From contig CM026562.1 in the NCBI GenBank assembly GCA_015143295.1, positions 1,426,001 to 1,490,000 on the forward strand: 64,000 bases of DNA, given 5' to 3'. Source of the stretch: Tetracentron sinense (lineage: Eukaryota > Streptophyta > Magnoliopsida > Trochodendrales > Trochodendraceae). Positions 34,801-44,287 of this stretch are shown one piece after another (the stretch's first letter is position 1; the number at the start of each line of letters is the position of its first letter). The notes under the pieces were generated by a model. It was not told where the DNA came from. It ran no database searches and saw only the letters and a list, made by a program, of their open reading frames with translations. The position numbers and the translations under genes were made by a program.

Positions 34801-37800
34801 TCCCCCTGGCTCATAAGAGGTAACAAGGACAGCTGCTTACCCAGGGGATGGCCTTGCGACCCCGCTCCCAGAACTGCCCCTAACTGCTTCTCACCCGAAA
34901 CCGAGACCCTGGTACCTTCAAATGGCTGAGCTCTCTGCGCCTGCCCCATTCCAAACATCCTCACCGTAGACTCCTTAACAGACCTGTCTGCCTCCCCTTC
35001 ACCTGAGGAAACTACCAGACCCCTCTGCCCCTCACCCTGCCTCTCTTCCACACGGCTAGCTGGGCTCCTCTGCTCGAGATACGGTACGGGTTGCGTCCCT
35101 AGGTCTACTCCTGGACCTCCATCCTCGAAATTACTAGACCCAGGGACCTCTGCAAGCAACCCACTGACCTCCTGCTCCCCTGCTAACTCACCGAACACCA
35201 AGGGGGTATAGTGTTCAAACTCGGAACCTCCTGAGCCATCGTCCCAAAACCTGCCGGTCAAACCCTCCTTGTAAACGCCACAATTCCCACCATCGAGCTT
35301 GCCTCCAACCCTTACCGCCTTAGCCACCACTGACGACTCAGGTCCCCCACTCCCCTCTCTCGCCTTCCTCATGCCGTGCTCAGGAGTAACAAAAGCTGCC
35401 TCCACCTCCGACAAAAAGGAGAGCCGACGAGAATGATCAATCCCCTTTACTGCTCCGCCACTGCCTCCCCCTTCTCTCTGAAACCGAAGCTCGCTGGGGC
35501 TCAGAGCACCGTTGCCCCCACCCATCGACTCCTGCTCTCGAATATTACCCCTCGCTTCTCCTACTGTAAGCAGCAAACCCCCTGACTTCGAATTAAGGAG
35601 CCCTGGTGAAGACGACCTATCCTCTTGGGCCTCCTTGTGATCACTTAACGAAGAGAGGGTGGAGGATGGCTAATCACTTTCTTGTGCCACCAAGCGGAAG
35701 AGATAGTGGATCACTAACTCTTGCACTACCCTATTGTGGGTGTCATCTGGGTTACTTACTATCCCCAGTAGCTGTAGATTGGGTCTTCCATTCTACCTTT
35801 CTTAACTTCTTATCTTGCTTGTCCTTGGTAAGTGAGGATAGGCGCAAAGGACAATTTGGTTGGTCCTTCCTGGGGCCATTGCGTGGACGATATGGAAAGA
35901 AGGAATTAAGAGTTTGTTTGAGGACTCTCTCTCTTCTCTTGCTCGTATTCGTTATCCATTTATTGCTCCTACAATGGGTCTCCATTCAGAGAGATGGGGT
36001 GGATTTGAGAAAGTCGCAGTTTGGGTTTCTGATTTTTCAGCTTTCGTGATCTTCTTTATCCTTTTGTCTTGAGTTTATGTTGTTGTAAACTCCTTTTCTT
36101 TATCTTGTTTCTTTTGTAGTTATCTTTTGATTAACATATCCTCATGATTATTGATAGTAAAAAAATAGCATTTATGTAGGATTTAGTGGTAAACTAGTAA
36201 TAGAGGAGGCATACTGCATTCCATTTTCATTATGTCCACTAGCACACATATTTTCCCCGACTGAATGTTTCTTCTATATTCTTAACGCTGTTCTTGATTA
36301 TAGCATAATTTTTTATGGTGTAAAGTTTAGGAAGAACGTAACCAATATAATTAATCTAGAAGGTAAACAAAAATGGTAATAGCAATATGCACTCAAACTC
36401 TTACATATTTAGGGACCCCGAACAAATTTCCACTATATTTGCTAAAACCCCTATTTAACAAAAATCCACTCAATATGACTGCATGCTAGAGACCAATTTA
36501 ATTACAGACCCTTTGAAAGTAGGGCTGCACATTTGGTTGAGGTCATATGGGGCTGATCTAAGTCTATCTACATTGGGTTCGCATGGTTGCACCTGAGCTT
36601 GGCAAGCCTGATGTCAGCACTAATACAATCAACGGCCAATGGTATAGTCCCCATTCCGTGCATGTTAGCCTGGCAGGAATATCACTTTGACTCTACCAAG
36701 GCATGTTAGCATTATCCAGATCATAGACCAGAAGATCAAAAGAAAAAAAAAAGTATCTAGGTTAATAAGGAAACAAATTAGATAAGACAAATGCTGGAAT
36801 GCTGCGTAGAAAACAGCAAGGAGTTCTAATTTTCTCAAAAATCTGCCCAAACATTGTACATCGATGAAGTGAAATCTTAGAAGATCAAAATCCTAATCTG
36901 ATTACAAGGAGAGATCTCCCTTGGAACAATCACCACCAGTGTCTCATCTTTTGCTGCCGACATCCGTGGCAATGACGCTAGCAACTTCCCTGAGAAATTC
37001 CTCAATGAAAACACGTCCACCTAACTGTCGTTAAATCCTTTATCAAAATTTGGATTGTGGCTCAACGGATTGTACCTGAAATCCACGAATGTCTTTACCT
37101 ATCCGAGAGATCAGATTCTGATGCTTCTCTTTGATACCTGGAAACTTGTGACTTGTGAGCTCTTGATCTAAGCCACATTGATGAGGCTCTCATGCATTAT
37201 CTAACAAATTTGCCCCTTTTTGTAGTGAATTTGCATCTCTTTTCAGTTATTTACATCATTACTGCCTGAAACAAGAGGATTGATTCAGTTGTAAATTTGC
37301 AACTATTTAAGTATTTAAACATTTATTCTCAAGCTGAACCTACCTTTTAAATTGCAATTTTGCAACATTATTCAATGGCAACTATCATCAATATATTCTT
37401 TGTATCAGGATAAATTGACTTGCCAGTGTTACTTCAAATTTACCAGGATAAGTTTGTTTCTTAGGCCTTATCATTGTAAAACAGGTTCTGTGATATTGTT
37501 TAAACGACATTTTGATACTCATTTGTATATGTACATCATATATTTAAGGGAAGTCAAGTTATAGAAAATAGAATTTAGACTTTATATCATTCTGACGTAA
37601 TTTTCCATATAATTATGATTATGTTGATTTTTAATGAATCTTTATTATTGATGGTTTGGAGAATTATTTGCTCTCTATGATATCTGACAAAGATATTTGC
37701 CGCTAGTTTGCAACCCCTAATTTTAAGTCTACACTATTTATTTTCAACCCCACCTTTTCACACACACACATAAATGAAACAAAATTTGACGAAAACCTAT

Positions 37801-39148
37801 TAGACCTCTAATGCCGACAACCAACCCAATCGTATAAACAGGGAATCATAAAGGTGGATGGTCTCAATCACCCAACTTTTCAGTAAGCCACATGTGCGGT
37901 TTTAAGGACTCACTCAATAGGGTTCCTAGTCGTTCCATTGTTACTAAAGCGAAACGAAAGCGAGAAGCAGGGACGGAGGTCAAAAAATCATTAGGAAATT
38001 AGAAATGAGAAAATAGATATAGACATTTATGAGTATGGACAGCTATGTTGCGTGGATTCTTTAAGACAAAAGACGTGTCCCATGTCAAAACATGTGGACA
38101 TGGACACAATTGTTGTGACTCATATCAAAAGAATTTCTGCATTTTGGACACAGATAAACACGAACACAGCTGATACCTATATATAAACTTTTAGTGTTTT
38201 TTATACCAAAAAGACGTACAACTACATATAATTAACATAGATTTCAGCAAATTATGTGTAACTCATCATCTTAAAAGAGAAGTCGGTAGCAAAAGGGGAA
38301 GAACTACAATTCATTTGTTTTCAACAGAAAAGAAAAAACAGAGAAAGAATATGAGAAATTACCTATCCCTAAATAGAGAGAGAGAGATGGAGGAGTGTTA
38401 ACAGGTTGAATTCAGGACACAAAAACCTTTTTTATTTTAAATCGTAGATGAGGGGTCACTGGTTAGTAGGGCTACTTACCTTCGGGCGGATATTTCAATT
38501 GAAGTGCACACCAGTGGATTGGAACCCGAAACAAGAGTGTAGTCAGAGACGCACACAACCAATGGGACAAGCCTTAGCTTCCCACAAAAACCTCTGTAAA
38601 GATTGGCATTAATATTTATTCATTCATTAGTTTATTTGTTTTTCTTTGTCTTATTTATATTGTTTGATGAATTGCAATTTGTAATACATTACTTAGTGTT
38701 TCCAATAATTTTGTTTCATATTTAATTTGTTTTCATTTTAATCTTATAGTATTATTTATATAATATTTAAGATATGATAATGTTTAAAATAAAATATCAT
38801 TTCTTGTCCCCAAATTGTGTTTCTTGGGGTTTGCCATGTCCGTCACAGATACTCATGTCTGTGCAACGTAGATAGACAGATGAGATATGTGTGGAAAAAT
38901 AGCGCTCTAGGGTGTGAAACTCTAATTTATTTGTTATATTTAATTTAAAGTTGGAGTTTTGTTTCAGGGGGCAGGGACAAGCTGGTGGTAGAGGTGGAGG
39001 TCGTGGGGGAGGCTTTCGTGGAGGTAGAGGTGGAGGTCGTGGTGGTGGTGGTGGCTTTCGCGGAAGGGGTGCTCCAAGGGGTGGCAGAGGTGGCTCTTTT
39101 AGAGGTGGTGGCCGCGGCGGCGGCTTCAGGGGCCGTGGGAGATCATAG
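28822..39148 (+). CDS. GAR1: H/ACA ribonucleoprotein complex subunit 1 (GAR1), four exons, 204 aa
   Basis: Exons: 28822-28990, 29443-29591, 29688-29803 and 38968-39148, all with GT-AG introns and an uninterrupted joined frame. GAR1 is a core protein of nucleolar H/ACA snoRNPs with dyskerin, NHP2 and NOP10, which turn uridine into pseudouridine in rRNA. Residues 1-50 are an RGG domain ([14 protein letters not shown] repeats). The Gar1 core spans about 57-145: [77 protein letters not shown] second RGG domain fills the last exon to the stop. Length is normal for plant GAR1. The exon 1 to 2 junction splits a Glu codon, and the exon 3 to 4 junction splits a Lys codon. Intron 3 is 9164 bases and holds two nested LINEs and a SINE. 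Confidence 0.95.
30404..30455 (+). repeat. Tandem 26-bp repeat at the LINE target site
   Basis: TAGCATTTATATAGGTCAGG continuing GACAT occurs twice in tandem. A third partial copy (TAGCATTTATGTAGG) follows the A run at 36161-36168, so it looks like the target duplication of the older LINE. Confidence 0.65.
30907..34524 (-). pseudogene. LINE ORF2: endonuclease-reverse transcriptase with one premature stop
   Basis: The frame starts at ATG 34522-34524 and is open for 847 codons, meets TAG at 31981-31983, and stays open in the same frame to 30907. Domains in order: an apurinic-like endonuclease ([37 protein letters not shown]; residues 1-225), a coiled linker, a reverse transcriptase ([29 protein letters not shown], [16 protein letters not shown], catalytic FADDTLIF near 32449), then after the stop the zinc-binding region ([20 protein letters not shown]) and [16 protein letters not shown]. 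Plant L1 ORF2 is normally one protein of about 1200 residues, which the sum matches. The single stop makes it non-functional unless read through; otherwise well preserved. Confidence 0.9.
34680..35576 (-). pseudogene. LINE ORF1, C-terminal part
   Basis: A 298-codon frame rich in Gly, Glu and Ser lies upstream of ORF2, with 155 bases between them. No zinc knuckle or RNA-binding motif is left in it. Position and composition fit the variable C-terminal half of a plant L1 ORF1 (a nucleic-acid-binding chaperone). The first ATG here is probably internal, because the element breaks off near 35590. Confidence 0.6.
36168..38404. other. Remainder of GAR1 intron 3
   Basis: AT-rich intron sequence. No LINE homology extends past 36168, and I see no exon or transposon ends up to the SINE at 38405. 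Confidence 0.45.
38405..38582 (-). mobile_element. tRNA-derived SINE in GAR1 intron 3
   Basis: On the minus strand it has an A-box-like AGGCTTGTCCCATTGG and a B-box-like GGGTTCCAATCC about 55 bases apart, then a body ending in an A-rich stretch (AAAATAAAAAAGG). The box spacing is wider than in a tRNA, so the call is moderate. Confidence 0.45.
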
Positions 39149-40173
<1,025 letters not shown>

Positions 40174-41418
40174 CACTACAAGAAGTCTACCAATTAGAGA
40201 CGGGCAAAATCCGTCTCTAATAATCATTTTTCCATCACTAATAATATTAGTGATGGAAATATTATTTGTTGCTATTCCGTTACTGTTGGGAGCATCACTA
40301 ATGGGTTTAGAGACGGAAATATTGCTCCCTTTCTTCTCTCTACTTAGAGAGAGAGTAACAGAGATAATCTAACTCCAATTATCTTTCTTTGTCATGCCTA
40401 TTTCCAAAAGTTCCATTGAACATTAATGTTCCTTTAAGAACTTTATCAAAACAATAAAAACATCATTCCACAGTATTCACTAAAAGAAATGATAGAAATC
40501 ATTAATGATACAGTATCTACTAAACCTTTTGGTTTCAACATGAATATAAGCATATGAGACACAAAAGGCAAAACCATGAAGAAGTAAAACCAAACATCAG
40601 ATTCAAAGGAGTGCAGAAGAAGTGGCTGTGATACGGCAGCATCAATTCCACGTAGCAGCTCATCTCAACAGGAGACCTTCAAAGTAGAACACAATAAATA
40701 GCTTTAATACGTAGCTGGCGTCTGCTTAATAACCTGAAAATGCGATGAGAGAGAGGTTTTTGTATGGAGATGTGAAAAAGGAGAGCGATCACCTTTAGCT
40801 TCGGTCGTGACTTTCGCCGTTGCATTGTGGACGGAGGTGGAGCGGAGGACCGACCTAGCTGCGGCGGAAGCAGCGGGCATGGTGGAGTGATGATTTATTT
40901 TTGGAGTTTGAGGACTGAAATAGTCCAACAAGAAAGAGGACAGAAAGGGGGAAAATTCTAATTTTTTACGGGAACTAACTTCATTTAAATTCGCATCTTC
41001 AGAGACGGATTAATTTCCGTCACTAATGGTCTTTTACTATTTGAGACGGAATTATTTCGTCTCTAAAGGTAATTTTATTTTAAAAAATGAATTAAATGTC
41101 AAAATAAGCATTAGAGGCGGAAATATTCCTTCACTAATGGTCTTTTACTATTAAAAACAGAAATAAATTCGTCTCTAAAAGTAAATTTTTTTTTTTTTAA
41201 AGAATTAAATGTCAAAATAAACATTAGAGATGGAAATATTCCATCTTACTATTAGAGACTGAATATTTTCGTCTCTCAAATTGAATTAATATCGAAATAC
41301 TAATTAGAGACGGAACATTAGTGACGACACTAGTTTCAATCTCTAAAAGTGATGTATTAGAGACGGAAATATTTACGTCTCTAATTCTCCGTCACTAATA
41401 GGTAGATTTCTTGTAGTG
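40174..41418. mobile_element. Non-autonomous CACTA (En/Spm) transposon, 1245 bp
   Basis: The left end CACTACAAGAAGTCTACC and the right end GGTAGATTTCTTGTAGTG are inverted copies with one mismatch, opening with the canonical CACTACAAGAA. The flanking three bases are ATG and ATA, a 3-bp target duplication with one change. Subterminal regions are packed with both orientations of TTAGAGACGGAAAT and ATTAGTGACGGAA, the usual transposase-binding repeats. There is no transposase. The middle holds captured host exon sequence. Confidence 0.9.
40734..40879 (-). pseudogene. Captured exon of a NUCLEAR FUSION DEFECTIVE 6-like gene
   Basis: From the ATG at 40877-40879 (minus) the frame reads MPAASAAARSVLRSTS, then AKVTTEAKGDRSPF. 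A one-base shift further on gives QKPLSHRIF just before a CAG/GTTATT donor at 40734/40733. These two blocks match the N-terminal mitochondrial-targeting half of plant NFD6-like small proteins, which are needed for karyogamy in Arabidopsis. The kept splice donor shows genomic DNA, not cDNA, was captured. The frameshift and the missing later exons make it a pseudogene. Identification is from remembered family sequence. Confidence 0.65.
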
Positions 41419-41656
41419 ATAGAACTGAAATTCAGAATTTCTTTTGAAGTCCAATGTAACTTCATAGTTTGTAAGGGTTGTGGCGTATAAGAGACTGAAA
41501 TCTATGAGCCAGAGTACAAAAGAGATGGAATGGTCAGTACCTGAACCCACTCAAAATTAACTCACAGTAACTCTACCTGAGTTTGCAAATATGTCTGAAG
41601 GATGACTAACACCTTTCTTTGATAAGAACTGGAATCGAAACCATCCAATATATCTA

Positions 41657-42001
41657 TCTATACTATAAAATAAAGAAATAGACTCGTCTTTGATCCCCAC
41701 ACTCTAATCCCCTAGAATCATAGAAGTGCTGACGTGACACCTCTAAAAAGGAGAGTGGTTTTACGAGGGATAGAGAGAATGTAGAGATGGAGGGATTGAC
41801 GTGGATTGTGATAAGAGTGATAAAGAGATATAATGTAGAGACGTATTGATCCATTTAAGGGATTTTGAGGAATTGTAATAAGAGGCATAGAGAGAGAATG
41901 TAGAGGCATATTAACCGAGGAATTTTAGAAGATTGTGACAAGAGGGATAGAGAGTGTACACATTTATTTATTTTTATTCACAACCGTGCATGTTTTGCTG
42001 G
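41657..42001 (+). mobile_element. Small Helitron-like element
   Basis: It starts TCTATACTATAAAATAAAG, the same type of start as at 22329, and ends CCGTGCATGTTTTGCTGG, with a CTRR end followed by T; the hairpin before it has lost one arm. The inside has diverged repeats of GGGATAGAGAGAATGTAGAG. It is non-coding. Confidence 0.55.
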
Positions 42002-42488
42002 TATATATATGATAAGATAGTTACTTTGTTCTAAACCTCTCTAAATCCATCCATTCAAAGCTTTAGAGCATGTTCTAACCTCTTCGGCCTCTGGCTCTGG
42101 ATCAGTTGGATGGTTGGCCGCCTCAACTTGGCTTTTTGATTATGAATTGCATTATTTTGCCTTCATTCAGACAAAAAGAACAATATTTTTGTGAAAGCAA
42201 ACCATTGAGTATGTATAGAATTTTCCATAGGTGGTCAGATAAGAAGTAACTATTTCAGGATTTGAAGTATTAAAATAAAGCTTCTGATCTAAAGTAGTGT
42301 AGACAAGAAGCTGTTGATCATGCCCCCAAGCGATGCTGGTACTGGGATCGATTGGGTTTCCACCATTGAAACCTTTGATTTCACAACTCTCTTTGGAATG
42401 TTTTGAGTGTTCCTTATGGCAACAGTGATGTCCGTAATCTTCCACCATTTTGGCTGACTCGTTGGGCTGCCCAGGAACTCACATATCC

Positions 42489-42808
42489 GAGAGATCGGAT
42501 CACAGCCAATTGCGATTGACCTCGGGGAGAGTTCAATCGCACCCACAGACCAACATGTGTGATGTGTACCTTTTAACCCCTATTAATTGGGGTTAAAATT
42601 CACTAACCCTTCAATCAAGTTCAACAATATAACCTTGGTTGAAAAAAAAAATTATTAATCCTAAGAGTTAAAAAAAAAATTTCTTCTAAAAATTATGGTT
42701 ATATTGTTGGACTCCAAGAGTTAATAAATTTTAACCACGATTAATAAGAATTAAAAAGGACATGTGTTAGACCTGTGAGTGCGAATCACATTTGGCTGTG
42801 ATTCAATC
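42489..42808. mobile_element. MITE with long inverted repeats (GATTCACAGCCAA family)
   Basis: The left arm from GGATCACAGCCAATTGCGAT and the right arm ending ATTTGGCTGTGATTC are inverted. Inside, the arms continue with CTTTTAACCCCTATTAATTG against its reverse-complement counterpart, and CAACAATATAACC against GGTTATATTGTTG. A fragment of the same family sits inside the Helitron at 63359-63638. Confidence 0.65.
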
Positions 42809-43329
42809 TCCTTTCTGTTAATCTTGCACATTTCTAGTCACCAGATCTTCAACACAAACTATTTGTGGTTTGGAGAATGGGAACACGATCTAAGCCAAAA
42901 TATCCAATTCGCTTTCGTGTTTTTACATGGTAGTCAATTTGGAAAGAGTTGGTTTGATTGCTAAAAGGCCTGTACAAACTATTTTTTTTTTTTAAATCCT
43001 AGATTAACCATATGAAAGGTGCACTTGTGTTACAAATTGTAATGAAAACATGTTACAGATATTGACAATTCATGTCTTGCCCCAATCAAACAGCCCATAT
43101 ACGACAATCAGTGACAACCCATCAGTAGACAATTTCCACAAGCCCTAATAATAGCAAAAAGGAGTATTTTTCAATTCAAAACTCACCAAGAAATTACGGA
43201 TAAAAACAAAAAATTCCCCGCGAAATCATGACCACGTGAAGTATAACTCTGTTGTTATCAAATGAATGATACTGATAGATCAAACAACTAACATATAGTG
43301 ATAAATAATACAGATGAATGAAGCCAATA
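42809..43329. other. Intergenic sequence next to the retrotransposon
   Basis: No exon, RNA gene or repeat end seen. Confidence 0.35.
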
Positions 43330-43334
43330 GATCA

Positions 43335-44230
43335 TGTAACGGATAAAATTCGTAAAATCAACTTAGCGTTGGAGAACGAGCTCGTTTTTGTTGTTTTGTT
43401 CACGAAAGTGACACGTGGACACGAGTTGGGGTCACGTGCTTAAAATAGAGGGACCACCCGTTGTCTGATGCACAACGTTCCCGTTATGCGCATTACGACG
43501 TCTTTGTTTACTTGTAGAACAACGCTTCCGTTGTGGCTTTGACAACGTGCTCGTTGTCTGAAGCACAACGTAACCATTGTACACTTGACAACGTTTTTGT
43601 CGTTACATGAACAACGAGACCGTTGTCTCATCGACACCGATGTCCTGGCTATGTTTTAAGACATCTACACCGTAACCGAGCTCGAGTCAACAACGAGACC
43701 GACCCGTAGGAGGAAGTGATCAGGAGGCGATCCATAATTCTGACAGGCGTGCCGAAAGCGCCGTTTTGTGCCGAAAGCACTGTCTTGGCATTTAATGTTG
43801 GTCACTTCTGCGTACTGTCCGATCCCGTCCGATTGGACTGATAGGAGGCTCTCTCGTGTGATGCAACCGGCGGCAGATATGACTGATATATTTGGCAATG
43901 AGTGCAAAACACGTGGTATGGACACCTATGGCCATCCATGGTCATCGATGGCCATACCAACCTTACCCTATAAATACCCCGTGAATTTTAGGGTTGGTGA
44001 GTTGTTGATCATCCGTATTCGAGAGTATACGTGTTCAGTGCTTCCCAGAGCCTTGCGTAACTTTCAGTGCCTCTTTCAGTGTTTACTGTCATCATCTTCT
44101 ACATCTACTGACTTTAGCATCGGAGTACAGGTCAGGGTGTCACACCCTCCACTCCAACCTTCTACCGGTAAACCAGAGCGTGGGAGGAGCTGTTGCTGAC
44201 GCGTGTCCTTTCCGGAGTTTTTCCCCTTCA
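43335..44230 (+). repeat. 5' LTR
   Basis: It opens TGTAACGGATAAAATTCG and ends TTTTTCCCCTTCA, giving TG...CA termini. A zone rich in ACAACG and CGTTGT words covers 43455-43640. A TATA box lies at 43969. Confidence 0.95.
43969..43976 (+). promoter_or_regulatory. TATA box of the 5' LTR
   Basis: TATAAATA in a CCC-flanked context. The 3' LTR has the same box at 54767-54774. Confidence 0.7.
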
Positions 44231-44235
44231 AAAAT

Positions 44236-44252
44236 TGGCGCCGTCTGTGGGA
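44236..44252 (+). other. Primer binding site
   Basis: TGGCGCCGTCTGTGGGA starts 6 bases after the 5' LTR. Its TGGCGCCG beginning is complementary to a tRNA 3' end ending CCA and is the form common in Athila/Tat-lineage elements; the exact tRNA was not determined. Confidence 0.75.
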
Positions 44253-44287
44253 AATAATAAACGAACCCCCATTTGCTCTTTGTGATC

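Larger units (their letters stand above)
30737..35590 (-). mobile_element. L1-type LINE, younger, inserted in the older LINE
   Basis: The element runs right to left. Its 3' end is the T run at 30737-30750 (poly(A) on the minus strand). It contains ORF2 (34524-30907, one in-frame stop) and the 3' part of ORF1 (35576-34680), and its 5' end stops near 35590, so it is probably 5'-truncated. It splits the zinc-binding region of the older LINE. I could not define a clean target duplication. It is antisense to GAR1. Confidence 0.85.
30456..36167 (+). mobile_element. Older, 5'-truncated LINE (interrupted by a younger LINE)
   Basis: Two halves, 30456-30736 and about 35590-36167, read together as the C-terminal end of plant L1-type ORF2. 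The left half gives [34 protein letters not shown] and [18 protein letters not shown]. The right half gives [27 protein letters not shown] and [14 protein letters not shown]. Stops and frameshifts show decay. A short A run at 36161-36168 is followed by TAGCATTTATGTAGG, matching the target at 30404. It lies in the sense direction in intron 3 of GAR1. Confidence 0.75.

Noticed and set aside
30737..35590. A target site duplication for the younger LINE
   Set aside because: The flanks show similar but not identical sequence, because both sides belong to the older LINE; I could not define a clean duplication.
35606..36072. Plus-strand frames of 147 and 70 codons as a possible gene
   Set aside because: They read as the zinc-binding end of the older LINE split across frames, not as an independent gene.
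42289..42546. 85- and 93-codon minus frames overlapping each other
   Set aside because: They run into the arm of the MITE at 42489 and show no domain. A decayed exon is possible, but I cannot support one.
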